43,820 nucleotides of DNA from Polaromonas sp. Its GTDB lineage: Bacteria > Pseudomonadota > Gammaproteobacteria > Burkholderiales > Burkholderiaceae_C. Positions 16,051 to 24,006 of this stretch are shown one piece after another. A program made the translations under genes and the position numbers. Location: NCBI GenBank assembly GCA_021153985.1, contig JAJKJM010000081.1, positions 1-43,820 on the forward strand. The letters are read 5' to 3'. Positions within the stretch are counted from its first letter, which is position 1. Each line of letters opens with the position of its first letter. The notes below the pieces were generated by a model, which was not told the DNA's origin, made no database searches, and saw only the letters and a list, made by a program, of their open reading frames with translations.

Positions 16051-16290
16051 ATGGACTTGCTGAATCACGACCTGGCGCACGAGTTTCCGGAATACCTGCA
16101 AAAAATGCGCAGCCTCAAGGGGTCAGATCCGCACTTTGCGGACCTTTTTGCCCAGTACGACGCAGACAACCACGCCATCATCAAGTACGAGCAGGGCGTA
16201 GGCGCCATCACCGACGAAGGCCTGGAAGACCTGAAAAAAAGGCGCCTCAAAGTCAAGGATGAGATTTACCAGATTCTTAAAAAGAGTTGA
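16051..16290 (+). CDS. YdcH family (DUF465) small protein
   Basis: A 79-aa, mostly alpha-helical protein with the YdcH pattern: FPEYLQKMRSLKGSDPHFADLFAQYDADNHAI, then EDLKKRRLKVKDEIYQILKK. AAGGAG lies 5 nt before the ATG. It lies 57 nt after the Usp stop, on the same strand, and may be co-transcribed. Function of the family is unknown. Confidence 0.92.
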   Translation: MDLLNHDLAHEFPEYLQKMRSLKGSDPHFADLFAQYDADNHAIIKYEQGVGAITDEGLEDLKKRRLKVKDEIYQILKKS

Positions 16291-16291
16291 C

Positions 16292-16306
16292 GGCGCTTTC
16301 AGCGCC
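16292..16306 (+). terminator. Weak terminator-like hairpin after the YdcH gene
   Basis: GGCGCT-TTC-AGCGCC is a perfect 6-bp stem starting 2 nt after the stop codon. The T-rich stretch (TTTCTT) only starts 7 nt further on, so termination may be inefficient. Confidence 0.35.
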
Positions 16307-16325
16307 TGATGCAGTTTCTTAAGAA

Positions 16326-16384
16326 AAAAAGGCCTGTAGCCCATGACAGGATTGGGCAGGTAGCTATCAAATATGTAGCAAAAG
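16326..16384 (+). repeat. Repeat family A, copy 3
   Basis: AAAAAGGCCTGTAGCCCATG, a variable centre, then GGTAGCTATCAAATATGTAGC. It fills the gap between the YdcH and PPK2 genes. Confidence 0.75.
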
Positions 16385-16518
16385 CAGCGATGGAAAAAAC
16401 GGGTGAAATTCCTCGCATGCAATGCCGATGCGGCCTGCCGGGGCTTTTTTCATCAAACTGCCATGTCGGTGGCGTAGGCTGCACGTAGACCGGCTTTCGG
16501 TTCCTGCAGGAGAAACCC

Positions 16519-17445
16519 TTGGATTCAAGCGACGAAGAACTGATGCGGCGTATCCGCAATGACCTGATCGACAGCTACGACGAAGAGCTGGAGATGGAAC
16601 TCGAAGACCGAACCGTCGCCGAGCTGATTGGCGAAGGCGACGGCCGGAGCCCCCAGGAAGTGGTCAAGGACAAAGAATACCGCCGCCAGTATTTCCGCGA
16701 ACTGTTTCGCCTGCAAGCCGAGCTGGTGAAGCTGCAGGACTGGGTGGTCGCCACCGGCCACAAGGTCGTCATTTTGTTTGAAGGGCGCGACGCAGCCGGC
16801 AAAGGCGGCGTCATCAAGCGCATCACCCAGCGGCTTAACCCGCGCGTCTGCCGCGTGGCGGCATTGCCGGCCCCCAACGACCGCGAACGCACGCAATGGT
16901 ACTTCCAGCGTTATGTGTCGCACCTGCCAGCCGCCGGCGAGATCGTGCTGTTTGACCGCAGCTGGTACAACCGTGCCGGCGTTGAGCGCGTGATGGGCTT
17001 TTGCACTGACGAGCAGTACGAAGAGTTTTTCCGCACCGTGCCTGAATTTGAAAAGATGCTGGGCCGCTCGGGCATACAGCTCATCAAGTACTGGTTTTCC
17101 ATTTCCGACGAAGAGCAGCACCTGCGCTTCCTCGGCCGCATCCACGACCCGCTCAAGCAGTGGAAGCTCAGCCCCATGGACTTGGAGTCACGCAGGCGCT
17201 GGGAGGAATACACCAAGGCCAAGGAAATCATGCTGGAGCGCACACATATCACCGAAGCGCCCTGGTGGGTGGTGCAGGCCGTCGACAAGAAAAAAGCGCG
17301 CCTCAATTGCATCCATCACCTGCTGCAGCAGATGCCCTACCAGGAAACCGAACACCCGGCCATCGTGCTGCCCGACCGTGTGCGCCACGAAGACTATGTG
17401 CGTAATCCGGTGCCGCAGGACATTGTGGTGCCGGAAGTCTATTGA
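16519..17445 (+). CDS. ppk2: Polyphosphate kinase 2 (class I PPK2)
   Basis: A 308-aa kinase that transfers phosphate between polyphosphate and nucleotides, usually making NTP/NDP from polyP. Walker A is EGRDAAGKGG at 88-97, Walker B/lid is LFDRSWYNRAGVE with D146 and R147, and the family segment YWFSISDEEQHLRFLGRIHDPLKQWKLSPMD follows. One domain of about 300 residues matches class I. It starts at TTG with GCAGGAG 6-7 nt before it; the next in-frame ATG is at codon 9 and lacks a site. It stands alone between a family A and a family B repeat. Confidence 0.95.
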   Translation: MDSSDEELMRRIRNDLIDSYDEELEMELEDRTVAELIGEGDGRSPQEVVKDKEYRRQYFRELFRLQAELVKLQDWVVATGHKVVILFEGRDAAGKGGVIKRITQRLNPRVCRVAALPAPNDRERTQWYFQRYVSHLPAAGEIVLFDRSWYNRAGVERVMGFCTDEQYEEFFRTVPEFEKMLGRSGIQLIKYWFSISDEEQHLRFLGRIHDPLKQWKLSPMDLESRRRWEEYTKAKEIMLERTHITEAPWWVVQAVDKKKARLNCIHHLLQQMPYQETEHPAIVLPDRVRHEDYVRNPVPQDIVVPEVY

Positions 17446-17446
17446 A

Positions 17447-17540
17447 CACCCCCGTCCGGGCTCACTTCGTGTAGCCCGTTCCCCCCTTGCAGGGGGCGGC
17501 GCCTGCGGTCTGGCAAAGCCAGTCCCGCGACTGCCCGCTG
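17447..17540 (-). repeat. Repeat family B, copy 4
   Basis: Same orientation as copy 3: GGGCTCACTTCGTGTAGCCC, then a CCCCCTTGCAGGGGG hairpin and a GGTCTGGCAAAGCCAGTCC arm. It starts just after the ppk2 stop, in the convergent gap with the SDR gene, and could end transcripts from both sides. Confidence 0.65.
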
Positions 17541-17561
17541 GTGGAATACCCCACCTCTGGG

Positions 17562-18326
17562 TTAGTCGCGGACATCGGCCACTGGATTGGCGCCAAAATC
17601 CGGCCTTGCCAGGAAAGCCAGGATGCGCGCCGCTGCATCTTCGGGCGAGGTCAACACGCCGCCCGTCTTTAAGCCCACAAACGACTCACGGTCCGGAAAT
17701 GCCTTGGGGTCGGCCGCGCGCAGTTGCTCCTGCATGCCGGTGTCGATGACGCCGGGCGCGAGTGAGCAAACTTTGGCGCCATGGGGCTTCAGGGCTTCTT
17801 CCAGCGCCAGGCAGCGCGTGAAGTGGTCCATGCCGGCTTTGGCGGCGCAGTAGGCGGCTTGCGAGGCCATGGCGCGGCGCCCCAGGCCCGACGAAATATT
17901 GAGCACTTTGCGTGGCGCTTTCCAACCGTCGGTGGCGCGCAGGAAAGCAGCGGTGATTTGCATGGGCGCTTCCAGCCCCACACGCAGCGCCCGCGCCAGG
18001 TCGCTTTCGCCAATCTGGTCCAGCGAGCCAATGTGCGGGATCACGCCCGCGTTGTTGATCAGCGTGACGCTGGCCCAGGGCGTTGCGGCTTGGGAATCCT
18101 TGAGCCAGCTTTCCAGCCTGTCGTTGAGTGAGCCGCTGTCCGCAAGGTCGTGTTCCCACTGCAGCAAGGTTGCGCCGACATGCCGCGCATGTTCCTCTAG
18201 CTCAGGCATCGCCGTGCGAGAGATGCCAAGCACCGTATGGCCGGCGGTGAGCAACTGGCGCGCCATGGAAAAGCCCATGCCACGCGATGCGCCTGTGATC
18301 AGGGTGAGGTGATTGAGTTGAGTCAT
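17562..18326 (-). CDS. Short-chain dehydrogenase/reductase (SDR)
   Basis: A 254-aa classical-type SDR. The cofactor motif TGASRGMG is at 11-18, NNAG at 91-94, the catalytic serine at about 145-146 (NISSG), and Y159/K163 in YCAAK. R16 and the nearby SR at 36-37 suggest NADP(H) preference. The C-terminal part (LAPGVIDTGMQEQLR) is typical of sepiapterin-reductase-like or 3-oxoacyl reductase-like SDRs. The substrate is unknown. It lies 40 nt downstream of the RluA-type gene on the same strand and may be co-transcribed with it. Confidence 0.9.
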   Translation of the reverse strand: MTQLNHLTLITGASRGMGFSMARQLLTAGHTVLGISRTAMPELEEHARHVGATLLQWEHDLADSGSLNDRLESWLKDSQAATPWASVTLINNAGVIPHIGSLDQIGESDLARALRVGLEAPMQITAAFLRATDGWKAPRKVLNISSGLGRRAMASQAAYCAAKAGMDHFTRCLALEEALKPHGAKVCSLAPGVIDTGMQEQLRAADPKAFPDRESFVGLKTGGVLTSPEDAAARILAFLARPDFGANPVADVRD

Positions 18327-18366
18327 GCCTGCATGGTAGCGCCCATACAGTGGCCATGCTGGCGTC

Positions 18367-19083
18367 CTAAAAACCGGGCGGGCTTTCGAATGACATCACC
18401 AACCCGCTGGCCGGGTGTGTGAACTGCAGCGCGGCGGCATGTAGCAGCAGCCGCGGCGAGGCAGCGTGCACCGCGTCGGGGGCATACAGTGCGCAGCCCA
18501 AAATGGGATGACCCAGCGCCTTGAGGTGCACGCGCAGCTGGTGTGACCGACCGGTGATGGGTTCAAGTTCCACGCGTGTCGTATTGGCCGCCACGTCATG
18601 CGACAGCACCCGCCATCGAGTCTGGCTGGGTCTGCCGTGTTCGCTGTCGATGATGCGCAGCGGACGGTTTGGCCAGTCCACGATGATGGGCAGGTCAATG
18701 AGACCCCAGCCGCCGTCCGCGTCACCGGGTGCAGGAAGCGGTAGCTGACCGCTCACCACTGCCACGTAGCGTTTGCCGACAACGCGCGTTTCAAACAACC
18801 GGCTCAGTGCCCGTTGCATAGCCGCGCCGCGCGCCATCAGCATCAGCCCTGAAGTGGCTTGATCCAAGCGGTGAACGATGAGGGCGTCGGGAAAGGACGC
18901 CTGTACGCGTGCGCTCAGGCAGTCCTGCTTGCCTTCGCCGCGCCCCGGCACTGAGAGCAAGCCGGCGGGCTTGTCCAACACCAGCAACGAGTCATCGGCA
19001 TGCAGTAGCCCGATACCTGGGATGACAGGGGTAACGGCGGCATTACCTGCCGGGTAATTGTTCTGAGGCGGCTCGGCCTTCAT
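18367..19083 (-). CDS. RluA family RNA pseudouridine synthase
   Basis: A 238-aa single-domain pseudouridine synthase without an S4 domain. The catalytic aspartate is D74 in HRLDQATSGLML (71-82). Other landmarks are DDSLLVLDKPAGLLSVPG and GRSHQLRVHLKALGHPILGC. The lack of S4 and the length resemble E. coli RluA (23S rRNA and tRNA) more than RluC/RluD, but the exact target is not certain. The ATG at 19083 has a poor ribosome site. It is divergent from the orphan c-subunit gene with a 44-nt gap. Confidence 0.9.
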   Translation of the reverse strand: MKAEPPQNNYPAGNAAVTPVIPGIGLLHADDSLLVLDKPAGLLSVPGRGEGKQDCLSARVQASFPDALIVHRLDQATSGLMLMARGAAMQRALSRLFETRVVGKRYVAVVSGQLPLPAPGDADGGWGLIDLPIIVDWPNRPLRIIDSEHGRPSQTRWRVLSHDVAANTTRVELEPITGRSHQLRVHLKALGHPILGCALYAPDAVHAASPRLLLHAAALQFTHPASGLVMSFESPPGF

Positions 19084-19109
19084 GATTCAGTCATCGCAAC
19101 AAGTTTTAA

Positions 19110-19364
<255 letters not shown>

Positions 19365-19376
19365 GGCTGTGCCCGG

Positions 19377-19700
19377 TCAGGCCTTGGGCTTGGGCGGCGG
19401 GAAGTTATGCACCGGCGGGCTGCTGCGTTTGACTTCGCGCAGCATGAAGAGGTAAAGGCTTTCAACCTTCTCGCGGGCCCAGGGGGTCTTGCGCAAGAAC
19501 TTCAGGCTGGAGGCCACGCTGGGGTCGCTGGTGAAGCAGCGGATGTTGATGCGCTGGCCCAGCTCTTCCCAGCCGTAGTGTTCAGACAACTCGGTGACGA
19601 TCGCCTCCAGTTTGACGCCGTGCAAAGGGTTGCCCGGCTGCTGTGCAGCAGCCGGGATGTCCGCGGGCAAGTTCGCAGGCGAGTCGCCAGGGCCGGCCAT
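19377..19700 (-). CDS. VF530 family (DUF2132) DNA-binding-like protein
   Basis: A 107-aa protein. Residues 24-90 match the VF530 domain: [21 protein letters not shown], then [30 protein letters not shown]. The first 23 residues are Pro/Ala-rich and the tail is a basic Pro/Lys stretch. The family was named from a Vibrio fischeri structure and is proposed to bind nucleic acid. It follows a 47-aa basic protein gene by 7 nt, so the two form one unit. It converges with the c-subunit gene, 12 nt apart. Confidence 0.9.
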   Translation of the reverse strand: MAGPGDSPANLPADIPAAAQQPGNPLHGVKLEAIVTELSEHYGWEELGQRINIRCFTSDPSVASSLKFLRKTPWAREKVESLYLFMLREVKRSSPPVHNFPPPKPKA

Positions 19701-19707
19701 CGAGGCC

Positions 19708-19851
19708 TTATTTGTTCTTCAGCTTGCCGCGCAGCGGAACCTGCGTGACGATGGTCGGGCGCACCGCGTCGGGCGACACCGTCTTGGGTGGCGAGGTGTC
19801 CTTCTTCGGTTTCTTGACCATCTTGTTGTTGTTTTGCTGTCCTTTTGCCAT
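19708..19851 (-). CDS. Small basic lysine-rich protein (47 aa)
   Basis: An open frame starting [20 protein letters not shown] and ending [13 protein letters not shown] lies 6 nt before the ATG, and the stop is 7 nt before the VF530 gene, so it is well supported although short. The N-terminus MAKGQ..N..KKPKKD recurs in small uncharacterised bacterial proteins. High Lys/Asn content and no hydrophobic core suggest a disordered nucleic-acid-binding peptide (inference). Confidence 0.8.
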   Translation of the reverse strand: MAKGQQNNNKMVKKPKKDTSPPKTVSPDAVRPTIVTQVPLRGKLKNK

Positions 19852-19903
19852 GGTTTTCTCCGTCAGGTTGAGTGAAGTTGATAGGAAGGGGATTTCGTGA
19901 TTA

Positions 19904-21226
19904 TCAATGCAACTTGATGCGTGGGCGATAGGTGCGGTCCAGCATTTCAGACAGCGTGATCAGCGCCGTTTTCTTGAAACCGCCCAGCGCCAGCTGGTGC
20001 TGCTTGTGCAGGCCCCAATACATGAACTTGGCCAGTTGGCCTTCGATGAAGAAGCTGCCTTTGGTGAGGCTGCCCATCAGGCTGCCGACCGACGAATATT
20101 CCGACAACGAGACCAGCGAGCCCTGGTCCTTGAAGATAAAGGGCGACACGGCTTTGCCCGCGATCAGGTCGGGCAGCGAGCGCGCCAGGTACATGGCCTG
20201 CTGGTAGGCGGCCTGGGCGCGTGGCGGTACCCAGGTGCCGTCGGGTTGCTGGCAGGCGGCGCAGTCGCCAAAGGCGTAAATGCTGGGGTCGCGCGTGGTT
20301 TGTAAATTGCCGTTGACGACCAGCTGGTTGAGTTTGCTGGTCTCCAGCGCTTCGCCGCCTTCGGGCGTGCCGCCCAAGGTGCGCAAAAAGTCGGCCGCCT
20401 TCACGCCGGCGGCCCACACCGTGATGCTGGACGACACCACCTTGCCGCTGGCCATCTTCAGGCTGTCGGCGGTGACTTCAACCACCTTCTCGTTGGTGTG
20501 CACCTCGATGGCGAGCTTGCGCAGTTCGCGCATGGCCGACTCGCTCAGGCGCTCGGGCAACTGCGCCAGCAGGCGCGGTGCGGCTTCCACCAGCACGATC
20601 TGCAGGTCCTTTTCGGGATGGATATGGTCAAAACCATAGTTGGCCAGCACGCGCGCCGCGGCATGCAGCTCGGCGGCCAGTTCTACGCCGGTGGCACCGC
20701 CGCCGACGATGGCGACCGTCAGGCGCCCGCTGCCGGCCATGCGCGGCACGGTCTGCGCGCGTATGCAGGCGTTGATGAGGCGGTCGTTAAAGCGCTTGGC
20801 CGCCTGCGGGCTGTCGAGCTTGATGGTGTGCTCGGCCGCGCCCGGCGTGCCGAAGTCGTTGGTCTGGCTGCCCACGGCTATCACCAGCGTGTCATAGCCC
20901 AGCTGCTGGGCGGGTGTGATCTCGCGGCCGGCTTCGTCGTGGCTGGCAGCGAGCTGCAGGGTTTTGGTCTGGCGGTCTACACCGGTCAGGCTACCCAGGC
21001 GGAACTTGAACCCGTTCCATCGTGCCTGAGCGAGGTATTCGATTTCCTCGGCGTGCGTGTCATAGCTGCCGGCGGCCAGCTGGTGCAGCAGCGGCTTCCA
21101 GACATGGGTGCGGGCGGCGTCGACCAGGGTGATTTCGGCCAGGCCTTTTTTGCCCATGCGCTTGCCCAGCTGCGTGGCCAGCGCGAGGCCTCCGGCGCCC
21201 CCTCCGACAATAACGATGCGGTGCAT
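19904..21226 (-). CDS. ndh: Type II NADH dehydrogenase (NDH-2-like), FAD-dependent
   Basis: A 440-aa two-dinucleotide-fold flavoprotein. The FAD site is IVGGGAGGL at 6-14, the NAD(P)H site is IVGGGATGVELA at 173-184, and the second FAD contact is YAFGDCA near 315. HVWKPLLHQLAAG at 41-53 is the NDH-2 quinone/active-site segment. The C-terminal 60 residues (FIEGQLAKFMYWGLHKQHQLAL) form the amphipathic membrane anchor. It oxidises NADH and reduces quinone without pumping protons. AGGAGG precedes the ATG. It is divergent from an MFS gene. Confidence 0.9.
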   Translation of the reverse strand: MHRIVIVGGGAGGLALATQLGKRMGKKGLAEITLVDAARTHVWKPLLHQLAAGSYDTHAEEIEYLAQARWNGFKFRLGSLTGVDRQTKTLQLAASHDEAGREITPAQQLGYDTLVIAVGSQTNDFGTPGAAEHTIKLDSPQAAKRFNDRLINACIRAQTVPRMAGSGRLTVAIVGGGATGVELAAELHAAARVLANYGFDHIHPEKDLQIVLVEAAPRLLAQLPERLSESAMRELRKLAIEVHTNEKVVEVTADSLKMASGKVVSSSITVWAAGVKAADFLRTLGGTPEGGEALETSKLNQLVVNGNLQTTRDPSIYAFGDCAACQQPDGTWVPPRAQAAYQQAMYLARSLPDLIAGKAVSPFIFKDQGSLVSLSEYSSVGSLMGSLTKGSFFIEGQLAKFMYWGLHKQHQLALGGFKKTALITLSEMLDRTYRPRIKLH

Positions 21227-21393
21227 AAATCCTCCTGCGTGTGGGTTGGCTGTTGTTATGCCGCCATGTTAACTGCCAGAAGAAGCCCAAAGTTGCCGGT
21301 CTTAAGCGGATGTCCTAATTCGTGGACGTAGTTGCGTGTGGCAGGCGCGGGCGGCTCGTTTGCGGGCGCAGCCAGAACATGCCGGGAGTATGT

Positions 21394-21451
21394 CAAAAAT
21401 GGCCTCTAGACCATATCCAGTCTGTACGTGTAGCTACCAAATTGATAGCAG
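21394..21451 (+). repeat. Repeat family A, copy 4
   Basis: AAAAATGGCCTCTAGACCAT, then CTGTACGTGTAGCTACCAAA and TTGATAGC. It lies in the divergent gap between ndh and the MFS gene, so it is part of or next to a promoter region. Confidence 0.75.
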
Positions 21452-21518
21452 AAAGAACCTCCCGCGTATGGCCCCTGCGGCGCAGCGTTGACAGGTCGCT
21501 GTTAAGCTTCAGCCCCGC

Positions 21519-22757
21519 ATGCCGACACACTCATTCAAAGAACTCACCCACCAGCGCGCCTTCATGCGCATGTGGTTCGCCCGGATATTCGGCACCACCG
21601 GCAACCAGATGCTGATGGTGGCGGTGGGCTGGCAGATGTACGAGTTGACCGGCAGCGCCTGGGACCTGGGCCTGGTCGGGCTCTACCAGTTCGCGCCGGC
21701 GTTGTTGCTCACGCTGGTAGCCGGCCATGTGGCCGACCGCGTGCACCGCGGCCGCATCATCGCCGGCTGCCTGGTCACGCAGGCTGCGGTGGCGATGATC
21801 CTCGTCGCCGCCACTGAAGGCTGGCAAATTGGGGAAGTGCACCACAGCTGGGCCTCGCGCGAGCTGTTGCTGGCAGTGTCCGTCATGTTGGGCGTGGCCC
21901 GCGCCTTCCAGATGCCCGCGCAGCAGGCGCTCACACCCGTGCTGGTGCCGCCTGCCATGCTCCCGCGCGCCATGGCCTTCAGCTCGGCCGGCATGCAGAC
22001 GGCTGTCATCGGCGGGCCGGCGCTAGGCGGCGTGATCTTTGTGGCTGGCGCCACGGCGGTCTATGCCACCTGCGCCTTTTTGTTCGCCGCCGGTTGCGTG
22101 CTGATCGCCGTGCTGCGCTACGACCACGTGCCGCCGCCGCGCGAACCGGTCACGCTGCGCACCTTGCTGGCCGGCGTGGAATTTGTCTGGCAGCGCAAGG
22201 CCCTGCTGGGGGCTGTGTCGCTAGACCTTTTTGCCGTGTTGCTGGGTGGTGCCACCGCGCTGCTGCCCATGTTTGCCAAAGACATCCTGCACGTCGGGCC
22301 GTGGGGCTTGGGCCTGCTGCGCGCGGCGCCCGCCGCCGGCGCGTTGTTGATATCGGCGGTGCTCACGCGCTGGCCGCTGGAGCGCCGCGTCGGGCCGACC
22401 ATGCTTTCGGCTGTCGCGCTGTATGGCGTTTGCATGATGGTGTTTGGCCTGTCGACCAGTTTCGTGCTGTCGCTGCTGGTGCTGGCTGTCTCCGGCGGGG
22501 CAGATATGGTCAGCGTGGTCGTGCGCCAGACTCTGGTGCAGATAGAAACCCCGAACGAAATGCGCGGCCGCGTCAGCGCCGTCAACTCGGTATTTATTGG
22601 CGCCTCCAACCAGCTCGGTGAATTCGAATCCGGCGCCACCGCCGCGCTGCTGGGGCCGGTGGGTTCGGTGGTGGCAGGCGGGGTAGGAACGCTGCTGGTA
22701 GCTGCGGCCTGGTTCAGGCTGTTTCCGTCGTTGTCGCAGCGCGACAAGATGGTGTAG
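21519..22757 (+). CDS. MFS transporter (EntS/MFS_3-like)
   Basis: A 412-aa inner-membrane protein with about 12 hydrophobic helices. The loop 2-3 motif is AGHVADRVHRGRII and the repeat in loop 8-9 is RWPLERRVGP. The pattern MRMWFARIFGTTGNQMLMVAVGWQMYELTGSAWDLGLVGL (split over helices 1-2) matches the enterobactin-exporter-like MFS_3 group. It is probably an exporter of a small hydrophobic or siderophore-like compound; the substrate is unknown. There is no clear Shine-Dalgarno before the ATG. Its stop codon is the last base of normal host-like sequence before the A+T-rich island. Confidence 0.88.
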   Translation: MPTHSFKELTHQRAFMRMWFARIFGTTGNQMLMVAVGWQMYELTGSAWDLGLVGLYQFAPALLLTLVAGHVADRVHRGRIIAGCLVTQAAVAMILVAATEGWQIGEVHHSWASRELLLAVSVMLGVARAFQMPAQQALTPVLVPPAMLPRAMAFSSAGMQTAVIGGPALGGVIFVAGATAVYATCAFLFAAGCVLIAVLRYDHVPPPREPVTLRTLLAGVEFVWQRKALLGAVSLDLFAVLLGGATALLPMFAKDILHVGPWGLGLLRAAPAAGALLISAVLTRWPLERRVGPTMLSAVALYGVCMMVFGLSTSFVLSLLVLAVSGGADMVSVVVRQTLVQIETPNEMRGRVSAVNSVFIGASNQLGEFESGATAALLGPVGSVVAGGVGTLLVAAAWFRLFPSLSQRDKMV

Positions 22758-23116
22758 TGGCCACCGTACTTACGCCCCAGGTTACGTCATTCTCTTGTAC
22801 GCGCTGAAAGTTAAAACCATCGGGATACATTTCACGGAGGAGGCGATCCGCGCGGCCGCTAAACAGGATCGATGTTCCGTCCGGGCCACAAGGAGCACCC
22901 ATGTTGATGTGCCAGAAGATGGCGTTATGGTTGACGTGTTGAGGACCTCTTCCGATTCAAATGTGTAGATATTGCCCGAAGGAGACCACGTCAAATTACG
23001 AGCACCGGAGCTATCGGGAAAATCGGTGCTTTACAAACCGCCCGCAAAGGTTTTACTGGTGCCGTCCGGATGCATGATCCAGAATCCCGCAGTTCAATTC
23101 GCGAAATATATGTTAG
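22758..23116 (-). pseudogene. Decayed beta-propeller (PD40/TolB-like) gene remnant
   Basis: Minus-strand pieces in different frames read as one repeat protein: GFWIMHPDGTSKTFAGG, a stop, then TDFPDSSGARNLTWSPSGNIYTF, then after a frame change NAIFWHINMGAPCGPDGTSI and MYPDGFNFQRVQENDVTWG. These are typical beta-propeller blades (WxxDG, SPSGxIY, PDGT). There is no start, at least one stop and one frameshift, and the C-terminus runs into the MFS stop codon. The right end is cut off near the start of the RepB-like gene. It looks like the debris of an older gene next to an insertion. Confidence 0.6.
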
Positions 23117-24001
23117 CTAAAAATCCAGAGATGTCGCTTGGGAAAGAGTCGTGAACTCTCTAAGCACCTCTGGTTGGTACTGCATCAAAAAGCGACCGAC
23201 CTGCGCATTTTCAAGTAACTTGACTACATAGCCCCGGGCGAGCACGAGATTTAACATGTCATCCCCATAAGTTTGCTCCGCCGCCTTGTAATTGCTCTGC
23301 AAACTTTTCATCTCCTTCTCCATTCGAGCGATCTGCTCTCTGGTGATAGTTTTCGACTTCCGGGGCTCTTTAAGCAACAACTCCGGGGCCGTGGCCAATA
23401 GCAATGACCGTGCGTATGGCATTGTCAGCGTATTAGCAGAGATCATTAGTTCGGCGCATTCGACCTGCCGCGTCGGCTTCATATTCCGCAGAACTGCAGT
23501 CACTTTGAGCGAGAAACTGCGACTCTTAAGAAGTTCTGCTGCTTCAGGACAAATTCCGTCGAGCAGACTCAACCGCTTCTGGACGCCCGTCGTATCAAGG
23601 CAAAGAACCTTTGTCAGCCGTTCAATCGACACGCCCCGATCAACTGCGCGCCGAATCATCAAATGCTCTTGAATTGTAGAAAGTCGATTGATGCGATGGT
23701 TATAGGTATAGGTCTCATCATCTGAGGCTACCAAACACGGAAATTCTATGTGACCCAGTTCCTTCATAGCCATCAACCGGATATGACCGTCCAGCAGAAA
23801 ATGTGTTCCGGTCTTCCGATCCAACGGCCCGATTGAGAGCGGCTCGATAAGACCTATCTCACGAATCGATTCACGAATCTGCCGATATTTGTGAGCCTTG
23901 GCCAAGTCTGTCGAAAGAATCTTTGAAGGGAGGAGCTTTTCAGAAGGCAGGCTCAGAGGCTTAAGGAGAAACGCGAAACTAATGGGAGTCATTTCCGTCA
24001 T
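23117..24001 (-). CDS. RepB-like ParB-superfamily protein (plasmid partition C-terminal type)
   Basis: A 294-aa protein. Residues 16-90 resemble the ParB N-terminal fold, but its box reads LLDGHIRLMAMKELG (69-83) where canonical ParB has GERRxRA, and the second arginine motif is replaced by NHRINRLSTIQEH (101-113). A helix-turn-helix follows at about 122-150 (RGVSIERLTKVLCLDTTGVQ). The C-terminal half, ending QYQPEVLREF, matches the RepB plasmid-partition type. Loss of the canonical arginines suggests that CTP switching, known for true ParB, may be altered here. The start is 5 nt after the ParB-like stop; its ribosome site is weak, so coupling is likely. Confidence 0.78.
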   Translation of the reverse strand: MTEMTPISFAFLLKPLSLPSEKLLPSKILSTDLAKAHKYRQIRESIREIGLIEPLSIGPLDRKTGTHFLLDGHIRLMAMKELGHIEFPCLVASDDETYTYNHRINRLSTIQEHLMIRRAVDRGVSIERLTKVLCLDTTGVQKRLSLLDGICPEAAELLKSRSFSLKVTAVLRNMKPTRQVECAELMISANTLTMPYARSLLLATAPELLLKEPRKSKTITREQIARMEKEMKSLQSNYKAAEQTYGDDMLNLVLARGYVVKLLENAQVGRFLMQYQPEVLREFTTLSQATSLDF

Positions 24002-24006
24002 GGGAC

